NCBI GenBank assembly: GCA_014871385.1
Contig: CM026431.1
Coordinates: 9,464,739-9,528,738 of the forward strand
Source of the DNA: Ceratodon purpureus
Lineage: Eukaryota; Streptophyta; Bryopsida; Pseudoditrichales; Ditrichaceae
Direction: 5' to 3'
DNA length: 64,000 bases
Position numbers and translations under genes: made by a program. The notes beneath the pieces are model-generated. The model was not told where the DNA came from, did not search any database, and saw only the letters and a program-made list of their open reading frames with translations. Below are positions 46,615 to 58,112 of this stretch, in pieces. How positions within the stretch are numbered: the first letter of the stretch is position 1; each line of letters opens with the position of its first letter.

Positions 46615-48339
46615 TTAACCCCTAAAGGACAATCATCCACATTTGGGCTTTTTTGGAAATTGGGCATGTACATATGAATGCAATTTACATCGAGATTTTC
46701 TGAATTTTCTTTTGAAGGTGGGCCGTTCGGAGATCTTCGTGTGCGTATTTTTATTTTTCAATTTTGACATCGGGATCAAAAGTTATGAAGGTTTAACCCC
46801 TAAACGGCCAAGGGTGTTTTTCATCAAAACTGCCTCAAAACAGCCCCTCTTCAAAGCAAGGTGGATTTTGAAAACTAGGGGTCTTTTTTAGTACATCTAA
46901 CCGTAAGATCTTTTAGCTAACTTCTATGTCTACATGTCCACCAAATCTTACACACTCATTCCTCACCAATCGCAAGATCATATTGTTCAAAGTTGAAAAA
47001 CAATTTTTTTCCCTGCGCAAAAAGGGATCAGCAGAGTTTTGAAGGCCCAAAAAACCATTTGTTTCCATTATGGATTTTGGGGGTTTTGATGCACGTCAAA
47101 GAAGACTGAGTTAGCTAATTGTGTTAAAAAAATTGTATTCAAAAAAGTTGTGGAAGGTTGCCAAAACAATCATTTTCCGCTAGGGGGTGTACTGAAATTC
47201 ACAAACAAAGGCCGTTTTTGGACAATAAAAATAGCATATGAAAAAAAATTGGATTAAAAATCCGAACGGTGGGAACACGCTCTACTGCCTTCTTTATACA
47301 TAGAAATTTTTATTTTTAAAAAATATTAAAATCTCAATTTTTGGTGGAATTTCAAAGTTTCGTCTTTAGGCAGATTTGGGCAATTTTGGGCAGTTTTGGG
47401 CAGTTTTGGGCAGAAATTGCTGCATTCACAGTGGCTGAGAGCCTGCCCGTGGAAGGGCGTTTTATGCTCAGAGGAGCATAACTTTTTCTCACTTCATCCA
47501 AAAAAAATAAAAAAAATATCCTCATAAACCTCTTGAAAAGACCTTTTCCCACAAAAAATTTCAAAAATTTTCAAGTAAATTTGAATTTTTAGGAACCTGC
47601 CCAAATTTCAAAAACACCCATTCTAGGACAATGGCCGTTTAGGGGTTAAGTGTGAAGCGCTGCTTGTTGGGCAGCTGCTGAAATTATCTAAGCCATTGTG
47701 AATGCAGCAAGAGTCTGCCCAAAACTGCCCAAAATTGCGAAGATCTGCGAAAATCTGCCCAAAGACAAAACTTTGAAATTCCACCAAAAATTGAGATTTT
47801 AATATTTTTTAAAAATATAAATTTCTATGTATAAAGAAGGCAGTAGAGCGTGTTCCCACCGTTCGGATTTTTAATCCAATTTTTTTCATATGCTATTTTT
47901 ATTGTCCAAAAACGGCCTTTGTTTGTGAATTTCAGTATACCCCCTAGCGGAAAAATCATTTTTTTGGCAACCTTCCACAAATTTTTTGAAGATTATTTTC
48001 TTTTAAAAAAAATTAGCTAACTTAGTCTTCTTGGACGTGCATCAAAACCCCCAAAATCCATAATGCAAAAAAACGGTTTTTTGAGCCTTCAAAACTCTGC
48101 TGATCCCTCTTTGCGCAGAGAAAAAAACTTGTTTTTCAACTTTGAACAATATGATCTTGCGATTGGTGAGGAATGAGTGTGTAAGATTTGGTGGACATGT
48201 AGACATAGAAGTTAGCTAAAAGATCTTACGGTTAGATGTACTAAAAAAGACCCCTAGTTTTCAAAATCCACCTTGCTTTGAAGAGGGGCTGTTTTGAGGC
48301 AGTTTTGATGAAAAATTCCCTTAGATGTTTAGGGGTTAA
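46615..48339. mobile_element. Composite of TTAA-family elements in an inverted pair
   Basis: Four TTAA-CCCCTAAA-type ends occur at 46615, 46793, 47650 and 48339 (the last two as AGGGGTTAA). 46615-46793 matches only the left end of copy A. 46793-47650 is a complete unit in the opposite orientation to copy A, with ends CCCCTAAACGGCC and GGCCGTTTAGGGG. 47650-48339 is a second unit in copy-A orientation whose first ~210 bases are replaced. So 46793-48339 folds as a long imperfect hairpin (arms about 600 bases). No transposase is present. Confidence 0.8.
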
Positions 48340-50333
48340 CTTTAATGCATAAGAATGCATTGTTTCAAAGCAATAATAATTAATGTAGGTTGCCATTGAA
48401 AACAAACATAACTTTGATACATTGAAGTATTTTTTAATTTCTATTTTCCGAACTAATAGATTTTAAATTTATTTATTTATTTATGGTTAAAATTTAGAAA
48501 ATTATATTTATAGTGACATTAAAATTGTAGAAGAATTTCAAATGATTTGAACATGACCAAATATAGATTTTAGATTTTGCAATTATACAATCATTTTCAA
48601 ACAGCATGCTTGTAATTCTATCAAAATTTAGTATTCATGCAGTAAAATCCAATGTAATTGACATAGATATTGTATATCAATATTAATATAATTTTTAAAT
48701 TTTTTTTCACCCTTCTTCTTTCTTCTTGTTCTTATTCCTCTTTTATTTATTTTTAATTTTGAAGAAAACGTGTTTCTAATATATCTATATATTTATTATT
48801 TAATAATTTAATCAAATTTAAGTACAAAGAATAAAATTCATGAGATATACTAAATTTCATAAATATATATTTAAATGTATGTTGGAAGAATAAAAATACA
48901 TCAATATATAGTAATATATATTAAATCACTTTAATGTATTCCAAAAAGTATCAATCTAATGCAATTTTCTTATCTATTTGAATATTATTAGTAGAATAAT
49001 TTATCCAATTAGAGACAAATTTAAAATGTTAGATGGTATAAATTTGCACACCAATCTATAATTGTAATTAAATGGTTATTATCAATTAAAGGTTGAAGTG
49101 TGTATAGATGGATTATGATTTTACATACATTTATTAATTTTCAGCTTATGTGTGCCCCATTTAAGGTGAAGATTAAAAATTCTTCATAAAGTTGATAAAA
49201 CTCAATTGCTTATGCAACCTATACATTTCAGTCGTAAATTTCCAATTGTAGGTTGACAATCTCAACAATCCCAAATTTAATTTACCTGAACTTCCCTATA
49301 GTGTGTCCATCCTCTCATTTCTAAGCTAGAATAGAATTTTGGAATTTTGGAATTTTGGATTCATACATGAATATGTAAAATGAAATTGCAGTCATTCATG
49401 TGCCTTGTATTTCGTTAACTTCATTTAGCTTGGTGAAAGAAGAACTTGGTGAATTGATGTCTTCATTTCAGAAGGGTTCAAGAATTGCAAGATGTAATTT
49501 GTCTTACCACATTCTGTGCATAAAAGACTTGCAACAAAGATCTTTCTTAGGATTTCAAAGTGGCAATGGACATCATTTCAATTGGTAAGTTGCAAATATA
49601 AAATTCCATTGGTCTAAGGATGTCATAGTTTGGAAACTATTCTAAGAAGTCCTACACTAGGATCTGTGAATTCTTAGGGCAGCTTTACGTCAAGGGGCCG
49701 GTCCACTTCATAGTGTTTGAGGGCCGAAATCCTTACTTCTGATTGGCTAAAAGGCTGAAATTAGCCCCAACACCTTTATACTTAGAAGTCAGACCAATTT
49801 GGTGGTATGAAGATTTTAGTAAAAAAATGCAAGTTCTGACATGGCTCCAGCTTGGTTAATCGGATGCACCAAGAATGGAAGGCCAATTCTTGGCCTGGGG
49901 CCAATGTCAATTTGAATAAAAAATAATACTTTTATAATAAGAAATATCTATTTCTTATTCAATCAAATACATTAATCACAGAGCATGCATGCCAAGGTGC
50001 AGATTCTACTGATCGAGGCGTGGTCACCGGAACTCCGTCCGATCGGCAGGCAATGGAAGTAACTTAGCAGCAGGAAGGGATGATTCAACGCTGGGCAGAG
50101 AGATGAATTGTCCAATGCTGGAACATCTCCAACATAGGCAAAGAAAGTAGGAAGCAATCCAACTAGGCAAAGGAAGAAATTATCCCATATTCCAACTTAG
50201 GCAAAGAAAGGAGGAAGCAATTGAGAGAGGGCCCAGCGTGAATCAACTGTCTGTTTTGTTAAAAAAAGAGTGCTGTATCCACAAAATGCCAATGATTTTA
50301 TGGAAGCATCTCTGGAAGCTCTTGTCTCTGTTT
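48340..50333. other. AT-rich intergenic block
   Basis: No supported gene. The ORF 49400-49588 (containing SLVKEELGELMSSFQKGSRI) is short and unrecognised. 49980-50333 is similar to 59700-59985 upstream of the second tRNA gene. Confidence 0.45.
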
Positions 50334-50420
50334 TATCAGAGCGAGGTTTCGATCCTCGGACCTGTGGGTTATGGGCCCACCACGCTTCCGCTGCGCCACT
50401 CTGATTGGCTGCTTCGTGTG
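50245..50420. repeat. Duplicated segment around the first initiator tRNA gene
   Basis: The flanks (gtgaatcaactgtctgttttgt... and gctcttgtctctgttttatcagagcg) are matched at 59878-60070 with substitutions and indels, while the tRNA body is almost identical. The two segments are about 9.65 kb apart in the same orientation. Confidence 0.8.
50334..50405 (-). tRNA. Initiator tRNA-Met (CAU)
   Basis: The 72-base gene on the minus strand starts ATCAGAG and ends CTCTGAT plus discriminator A. It shows the eukaryotic initiator features: A1:U72 pair, three G:C pairs above the anticodon loop (GGG CCCATAA CCC), and T-loop AUCGAAA. The anticodon is CAT. A T7 run for Pol III termination appears about 65 bases downstream (seen as A7 at 50261-50267). 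Confidence 0.95.
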
Positions 50421-51920
50421 TTGAAATCGGGAAATAAAAATATTAATATTAATATTAATGATAGTAAAGAGGACCAAAAGTTTGCATTCTGTGAGAAGTT
50501 TCGAAAACATATGAAAGTGGAGATCTTGAAATACGTTTTGTGTGGAAATAACAAATTTTGCTTGAATTTTTTAACAAAATACTAAATATAGAAATATGTT
50601 TTACTAAATATATACAAAACACAAGTGATCAAATATGTTTTACTACTGGAATTACTTATAGCAAAATAATGATTTATTAGTAAGACAGAAATTCGTATCA
50701 TGATACAAAACATTGATTCTTATAAGGCTATTATGGCACCTTTTTAGACTAAATTATAGTTGCTATTTCTTACAAATGTGTTTTTGAATTATGAAAGATG
50801 GAAATTTGAGAAAATCTTCAAAAATATGTAAGAAGGTAGCTATTAATTTTTCTTTTTCATCATTCTTGACTATTTTTTGAGGCAATTGCAAATCTGGGCT
50901 TCTGTTTTTCCATAGATCACAAATACTCAACCAAAATTGAAAAGCAACTCACAGTATATTTGCTTCTAACAATCTGCTCACAAGCCAGACGTGCAAAGAA
51001 AGTATAGAAGTGATAAGGTGGTGAAGAAACAAACTTCTTGCTCACTGCTTGTGGCATAAAATGAAGTTACAGCTAGTCCAAATAGGGTCACACATGGGCG
51101 TTTTGTAGCAGGTAATACACATAATTGGCATATGTATATATGTTTAACTCTAGTATATAAATTTAATACCAATGTAAATAAAGAGCCCTTAATCCATAAG
51201 AACGTTGTTTGTGTGCCGTGTGGCTTGCTCAAATCCTGTAATTGGCAATCCTACATGGCATTGGCAATCAGCTGTTAGGTATGTGCACATTAAGTGGATG
51301 AGATGTCTCAAAATATTGCATGTACATTTGTAGTTTTGATATTAAAACACACTAAAATGGCTTTTAACCCCTAAATTCCCTTATCATTTTTCACCAAAAC
51401 CACTCCAAAACTATTAAATCTAAAGCAAATAATTAAAAATTTTAAAAAAATAATCTTTGCATCTCCAACTTTTGAAACTTGCTTATAATTATTTGAAAAT
51501 GAAGCATAAATAATCTGCACTTAATTCAACTGCACAGAATGGAAGAATTCAAAGCATAGTATAGTAAATAAACTTAATTTTTTTCTATCCTATTTAAACA
51601 AGAATAATAGACTTCGAATTCTCTTTGTGCCAATTTTTTTAACTACAAAAGTTGAGAGTTTTATACTAATGTTAATTGCTTGTACACCAAAATTTAAAGG
51701 TTGAAGTGAGGTAAATAATTGAGAAATGTTTTGTGAAAAGAACATAGACTCGTTTTAGTGTTAATATTTTTTATTTTTTTGTTACCCTAAATTGTTTTAG
51801 AATGTTAATCCATGTGATCAATACAAATGCTTATGTTGAATCTTAAAGAAAAAAATGATTTTAAAACTTCTATTTTTGGAAGTATGACTATTACAGAAGT
51901 GCAAAAGTACTTCACTTACT
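50406..51920. other. Intergenic with partial TTAA element
   Basis: No gene is supported. A TTAA-family end lies at 51364. Small ORFs here are AT-rich and unsupported. Confidence 0.45.
51364..51440 (+). mobile_element. Truncated TTAA-family end
   Basis: TTAACCCCTAAATTCCC followed by tttttcaccaaaaccactccaaaac matches the end type at 46793 (tttttcatcaaaactgcctcaaaac). No second end is seen. Confidence 0.55.
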
Positions 51921-52376
51921 TCAACATAAATCCACCACCCATGCACCAAGATCGACATCGTAATACTCACGCGCTGGAACCTCCGACGCACCCTCCAACT
52001 CTCCGCGGTTATATAAATCATATTTGTTCCCGACTAGAATAACCGTGACACCGGTGGCGCGCTCAAATGACTCCGCTGAGAGGCTCCAACCAGACATGTA
52101 TAGCTCATAGAACAACTTATACAACAGCTCAAAATATTCTGGGCCGCCAATATTCGAGATATCCACGGTCTTCACCAGAGCTCCAATTGCACTCAGAAAT
52201 ATATCCTGGTCTTGAAGCACGAGAGCACACTCCAGTCTCCTCAACTCTACGTCGACGCAAACATCGACGTCTACAGTGCGGAGAAGCCGCGTGGCTTTCG
52301 CAAAGACATTCATGAAACTGCTAATCAGTTCGGCCCGGCGCTGCTCAAAGCACTTGCACAACCACAATGTCGACAT
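51921..52376 (-). CDS. Orphan 151-residue ORF with a Rab-like VGNKYDL motif
   Basis: Open from MSTLWLCKCFEQRR. The first 100 residues have alternating charged and hydrophobic residues (AKATRLLRTVDVDVCVDVEL, KTVDISNIGGPEYFELLYKL). It continues into SFERATGVTVILVGNKYDLY, where NKYD matches the GTPase G4 motif. No P-loop or switch motif is seen, so a functional GTPase is unlikely; it may be the tail of a larger gene or a fused fragment. The opposite strand also has an open stretch (HILFARTAKLYDEASGKIYN at 52373-52435), so the coding strand is uncertain. Confidence 0.3.
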   Translation of the reverse strand: MSTLWLCKCFEQRRAELISSFMNVFAKATRLLRTVDVDVCVDVELRRLECALVLQDQDIFLSAIGALVKTVDISNIGGPEYFELLYKLFYELYMSGWSLSAESFERATGVTVILVGNKYDLYNRGELEGASEVPAREYYDVDLGAWVVDLC

Positions 52377-52800
52377 CTTGTTCGCTCGTACTGCTAAACT
52401 TTACGACGAGGCCTCTGGAAAAATCTACAACTGTTGAAGCACTATGAACAACTCCGTGTTTCTGCCGTCGAAATCATAACACCTCTCTGCCGTTCCGTTG
52501 CTTAGAACAGTTCAAGGTCCGTGAGCTGGAAACAGAACAGCAATCAGAACATGAAATGGAACTGCAAGCGTAAAACTGGAGCTGCGAATCGAGGATACAG
52601 CGAACAGCATGTGAGAGCATAGACGAAGCCGAAGCTCCAGGTACAAACTCAACCAACACTACTAAGAAAGTAACTACGTGCGATCCAACTGCAGCTTAGA
52701 GAAACCCCACACTCCCTCAATCTCAGCACGAACAGAACGAATTGAACTCCCTTCAACACACTAGACACCAGCACTCCTATCCACAATTTACACCCACCCT

Positions 52801-52801
<1 letters not shown>

Positions 52802-52836
<35 letters not shown>
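52802..52836. repeat. C35 homopolymer
   Basis: Thirty-five consecutive C residues, exceptional in length for a plant genome. They could form G-quadruplex or i-motif structures, or be an assembly or sequencing artefact. Confidence 0.95.
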
Positions 52837-52839
<3 letters not shown>

Positions 52840-53150
52840 TACCTCCCTCCCTCCTAAATCCCCTAGACTCCAATGCAATCCACAACCTGCCCAAAAGTAC
52901 AAAAAAACTCACTCACTCCAACCAAAACCAAGACAAACCAAAAAAAAACCTCCACAACAAACACACATCATAACAAAACGTCCACAATTCCAAAAAAACC
53001 AACACACAAACACCAAAACCAAAAATAAAAATTCCCCCTTTCCAAGACAAACCTGGGTCCTGGGCAAAGTAAAGTCCTGCCAATTTCAAAACACACAACA
53101 CACATGAGCACAAAAACTCTTTTAAAACTCTTACATGACTGAAATCTAGA

Positions 53151-53187
53151 CATGAAACATACATGAAACATACATGAAACATACATA
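53151..53187. repeat. Short tandem repeat of catgaaacata
   Basis: Three to four copies of an 11-base unit occur just upstream of an AT-poor block. Confidence 0.8.
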
Positions 53188-53357
53188 CTCATCGATCTCT
53201 CTGAATATGAGAATCCTCCCCTAACCCACATTGCACTCCACCTCTCCGATAACCCTAACCCAGGAACTCACATGTTGTACCATCACCTGAGAGCTACCAC
53301 GGTGGTGCAAACAAAGGTGAAATGGAAACAGCAACAGCAAGAGAAGCAGCAGCTCAC

Positions 53358-53430
53358 CTCGGGGAGCTGAGCAGGTGGCTGCAGCGAGTGCCTTGAGCAC
53401 CTGGAGGGGAGGAGGCTTTAATGGAGGCAT
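53358..53430 (-). CDS. Possible first exon of a minus-strand gene
   Basis: ATG at 53430 opens a frame encoding MPPLKPPPLQVLKALAAATC and then SAPRG at a good donor (CGAG/GTGAGC, 53358). The sequence resembles a short transit-like leader, but I could not link it to further exons, including the ORF at 51921-52376. Confidence 0.2.
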
Positions 53431-56400
53431 GGACTGGCGCCCTTGCCCCTCAGGCTGGGAGTGATCCGTCCAGCCATGATTGCGTTATAACGGGCCTTGG
53501 GAGAGTTCGCGTTGCGATGGCAGCTCCGGAGCAGGATCTGTTGTCCTTGTTGTTGCATATGCTTACATGTAGAGCCGGCATGGCATGGCATGGATCATGG
53601 CGGCCCCGGCTCCGCTTGATTATATCAATTAATCTCCTCCTCGCTTGACCAGCATCCTTTGTGCTCTTTTCTCCTTTCTGAGGTTCTCTATTTTCTTTTT
53701 TTCTTAGTTTCTTGGTTTTTTATTTTTGTTTTGGTTTTGGTTTTTTTTTTTTTTTTTTTTTGGATATTGGGAAGGTCTGGGAAGGTCGAATATTGGAAGG
53801 TTTTTAAGGTAGGTGAACTTGGGAAATAAACTTGTACATTAGTTGTGAAGCTTTGCAAATAATCATGTATGGATGGTTTATTATGGGATCTGGTAGAACC
53901 CATCTACCTTTCTTAAACATGGTTTAATTGGTAGCTAATATGAATTTGAAGGTGAGTGGGAGTAAGGCTTATTTTACTAGGGGCTTCTTGTATGTTTGGA
54001 CTTTACTAGGACAATTCATTGCTTTATGACCATTTGATGTATATTGATTTTAATTTAGGGATTAGAGATGATTGGATTGTGGGTTGTTTCAAAATGCTAT
54101 GTTGTTTGGAGGATCTAAATTCTTAGAAGTGTAAAAGTTTCTTTGAACTGAATTTAGGAAATTGAACATAGGACGCTGAACATAGAATAGTAGATTTGAT
54201 ATAAAGTCAGCAGAAGTAGGGTCTAGCCAGATGTTGACTGATATGATGTAAAGTCAGTAGAAGTAGGGTCTAGCCAGTTGTTGACTGATATGACGTAAAG
54301 TCAGCAGAAGTAGGGTTTAGCCAAATGTTGACTGATATGAAACTGAAGATAGAATGACAGATTGGACATGAGGTCAGCAGATGTTTGGCAGATTGGATAT
54401 AAGGTCAACAGAAGTTTGGGAGATTGGATATAAGGTTAGCAAAAGTATGGGCCATGGCCTAGTTAGATGCTGACTGATATGATACTGAACATGGAATGAC
54501 AGATTGGACATAAGGTCAAAAAAGTGGAGCTTAGCGACATGGCCTACATTGCTGTCACGCTGACTAATATAGATACACACTCGTCCGATTGTGATAAGGA
54601 AATGATGAAAATGATGATTGATTAGGAATAAGATCAGCAGAAGTGAGGCTAAACTGGATGTTGACTAGTATCTATACACTCAAGTCCAATTGTGACAGTT
54701 AAGGGATGGAACTGATCATAGATTGGAATAAAATCAATTAAGTTTTTAATGATCATATCCTATAGATGAAGGCCTAGAACTTCAACAACTGCTTAAGTAA
54801 ATGAGGACTTCTACCAACTCTAATCATTGGCCTCTAGCTGCTACACGACAGGTCTTACTTAAGTTAATGGATATTTATCATATATCAACTTCCAAACCTT
54901 TAAAATGGTTTTTTTTAATCTAAAATTGACCAAAAATATGCAAAAAAAACAAATAAAAAACAAAATAAAAGAATAAACAAAAATCTAAAAAATTAGAAGC
55001 TTCCAACCCGTTACCCAACCACCTAGGGTGCATCTGACTAGAAACATCCGACTAGAAACAGAGCAATCTTGGAGTCTTAGAATTTTCTTCTTTTTAAAAA
55101 AATAATTCCCTACTTTTTTGAATTTTTTCTTATGAAATGTTTTTGTAAATTTTATAAAATTTTGAAACTTTTTTCTGCAAGCCTAATCTGGAAATCTTCT
55201 GACCCCAACTGGCCGTCTGCCAAACCAGGTGCCCGAGATGGAAATATCGGTGCATGGTTCTGTTTAGTAGTACGTAAGACTAGATCAATGGAGGTAAGCT
55301 CAGCTAGACAGACAGACGTTGGAGAGACTGATGACAGGTTGAGTTAGCTGCTAGAATTGAGTGTTGCACTTGACGTGTATTAGATGGCCCGCTTGTGTGG
55401 AGATGAGGTGTGCCATGCTTAAAACTTACAGCTCCTGCTAGTCTGCCGGACTATGCGACAGGTTTTGATGATCACTGCATGGATTGCTTGTCACAAATTA
55501 AGTTTTGAATGTACTACTGTACTGCAAGCTCCACGTAATTGGTACTTCGAACCTCTGTGGCACAAGAGGTAGACATGGTAGTTATCATTTGTGTAATTTA
55601 CGCGTCATGCGTTGTGATAATTCTGCTTTGAATTCAACATCCAGACATTTGGAATGATCGAGAAGGTGTCGACACCTTTGGATCAGGATCAGGCTGGAGC
55701 GGATCGTATCCTAGAAAACAACTGGAGCTCTGTTGGTGGTAAATTATGCAGCTTCAGTCTTCGACGTATGAGGATTTTATTCTCTAAGTGTGCACCGACC
55801 ATGAGGCACTTGTACAGCTGATACATCAAAATATCATGCATGGCCACAAGGCAGACTGTGCAGATCACTGTGCAAGTCACACTCACCTCAGAGCTACCAT
55901 GCAGTTCAGCACATGCATTGTACCCCACCCGGCAGTCACATGCGTGACCCATCTCGATCGATGTCTGCTCTCATGGCATATCGATCACACTCTCGCAGCT
56001 TACTCGTCTATCGTTAACCACGCCTGGTTTCCAATTACTACCGAGACTCGACAGATGGTGACAAGTTCACGCCGTTGCAGATCAGCGCCGTTGCTGGCTC
56101 ACCACTGAAGTACGGGTTCATGCGTGCATTATTGGGCTCCGATTCTGTGCATCGCTCTGCATTCGACCACGTCGCGGTGCCATGCATCCACATCTTGAAC
56201 CTAAATGAACGTAGACGCAAGTTGCCCAATTCCTGCTGCAATAATTTCTGTTGTAGTTCCTGTTGCTGCAGAGTGTCCGGACTCTTCTCGCTTTCGGGGA
56301 CGTTGGTTACTTTATGGTGGTCTCTTTCAGCTCAGTTGGGGTACTGTTTCTTCTGGAAGTGGGTGTTGGAGTGGGTCAGAAGTGGATGGAATTTGGTGTA

Positions 56401-57246
56401 CAGGACTTGGCTCGGATGGCAGGGGAGGTACTTAATGGCAGCTCTGATCGTTGCTGCTGGATTTGCAACTACATGAAGAGCCACCGTACTGCAGAATGAA
56501 GGCAAGTTTCTGTGGAGATCGAGTACTGGATTGTTGTATTTTTTAATTTTGGTTCAATTTGTTGATGTTTTGTTCTCTTGATAGATGATATAATTTAGAG
56601 AATACAAGGTGAAGTCATACTATTTGAGTTGGTGATGTAAATTATGGAATTGGGTAATTTAATGAACATAGTGATCTGGATGAAAATTGCTCCTCGGTGA
56701 ACATCGTGGTCATGGTAGTGACTCTATAATCTTTTGCTGGGTTCACAATTAGATGTAAGAAGAGCGACTGTAGAAGCTTGCTATGCGGGGCAAGTGACTG
56801 AAAGCGGGGAAGAGGGTGAAGTTACATTGGAATTAAATCAGGTGGTGTCACCGAGAATATTGATCCCGTTTCATTGATAATAATGTGGAAAGCTCAGAGA
56901 CGAAGGGTGTTAGATATTGTTTAGATGAGTTTGACACCGGAAAGAACTGTGGATAGGACAGCCGTACTGTACATGATTTACGGAAAGTGGATGGTTTGTG
57001 TGTGTCAACCAAAAAAACATGTATTTATAGAGAATGTCTGAATTTTGGATACAGTAATTTACAATTGGTTCCACGCAAGCCGGTTGTTTCTCGAGACAAA
57101 TGTCGTCTGAAAGGTCATGACACTGGGGGTAGCTGGATTACTCTAAAATGTGAAGAGCAAGTTGAGAATAGTCTTGAACTGTTCTGGGGGAGTTTGTCAT
57201 ACTCCGGCGCCGATCTTGTCTGCTTTCTCCTGCTCGTCAGCCAATT
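53431..57246. other. Intergenic with tandem repeats
   Basis: No gene is supported. The 54202-54500 tandem block is a separate entry. The plus ORFs at 55788-56499 overlap in three frames and show no codon bias. Confidence 0.5.
54202..54500. repeat. 47-base tandem repeat and degenerate relatives
   Basis: The unit taaagtcagcagaagtagggtctagccag...ttgactgatatga starts at 54202, 54249 and 54296 (three clean copies, period 47). Further degenerate copies with ggtcagcagatgtttg and gattggatataaggt extend to about 54500, with scattered relatives to 54680. Confidence 0.85.
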
Positions 57247-58112
57247 TCAATCGCTTTCCATATTCTTGCCTCTCGTACTTGCATCGATGTCGCACCTAAA
57301 AATCAAGAAAGATGGGAATAATACATGAGATTGATTGTAAAAACTACAGTTCTGCAATGCCATCCAACATGGGTACAAACAGTGGATGATTGCTTCTTGA
57401 CTCTTACTTAGTGCTAACAACAGTGGATATTTCCAGTCCTGGTTGTGATATTTCAAGTCTGTACTTCTTGACCAGCTCCATGTACCTGTGGAGGTCCAAA
57501 TAACATCATGCTTAATCCTAAACGAACTCACCATGATTGGCAGGAACTTCCTCCTAGGCAAATCACGACACGCTAATGGGACATATACGAAAATTACATT
57601 GTGCAAAATCAGTAACCTGAAAGGATATCGTGAAACCAACATTGCCATCTTTTGCATTGAAGCACTGAAACGTTCGTGTTCAATCGGCATCCTCATTAAT
57701 CGCACTTCATTTTGAATTTTGGGGTTCAAAATGAGCCATCTAGAACCTCTACCTGTTGCATTAGGTTTGTGGAACATATTTCTGACATAAAGAGAACATT
57801 TGGTGCAATATGCACCCACGGAAAGAAGAGAGACAGGCCAAAATTCCGAAATCGAGTAGTTGCTAAGAGAACATACTTCTCAGCGTCAAAGTGCTCTACA
57901 TCCAGATCCTCATCCCAAATGATAATGTAAGACCACATCAGGGTGCAGACACCGTTTTGCGTCCCACCTGAGAACATAACAAGGGGTGTGGGACCTGAAG
58001 GTTCACCTACAAATACAGGTATAGGGAATGCATAAGGCCAACAGTTAACAGCTTTGCAGTTCCGGATTTTTAGGTCCAAAACGTTTTTGACTATTTTGCA
58101 ATATAAGTACAA
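57247..58112 (-). pseudogene. DUF707-family pseudogene
   Basis: On the minus strand an exon after a TTCTCAG acceptor encodes WDAKRCLHPDVV and, after a one-base frame change, YIIIWDEDLDVEHFDAEKYV. These are the two adjacent hallmarks of DUF707 proteins (KRFLHPDVV and WDEDLGVEHF). A second exon near 57427-57487 encodes YMELVKKYRLEISQPGLEIS, which is also typical of the family. A further exon near 57250-57300 begins VRHRCKYERQEYGKRLK. The frameshift, in-frame stops and loss of the C-terminal half indicate a pseudogene. DUF707 proteins are plant Golgi or plasma membrane proteins of unknown biochemical function with a glycosyltransferase-like look. Confidence 0.75.

Larger units (their letters stand above)
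52377..53357. other. No supported gene; contains the C35 run
   Basis: The Pro-rich and Gly-rich ORFs here come from the homopolymer at 52802-52836 and the A-rich block after it. Confidence 0.45.

Noticed and set aside
52742..53107. Poly-Pro protein
   Set aside because: Produced by the C35 run and A/C-rich flank; no coding evidence.
53145..54500. CRISPR-like array
   Set aside because: Units are contiguous tandem repeats with no unique spacers, in a plant nuclear context.
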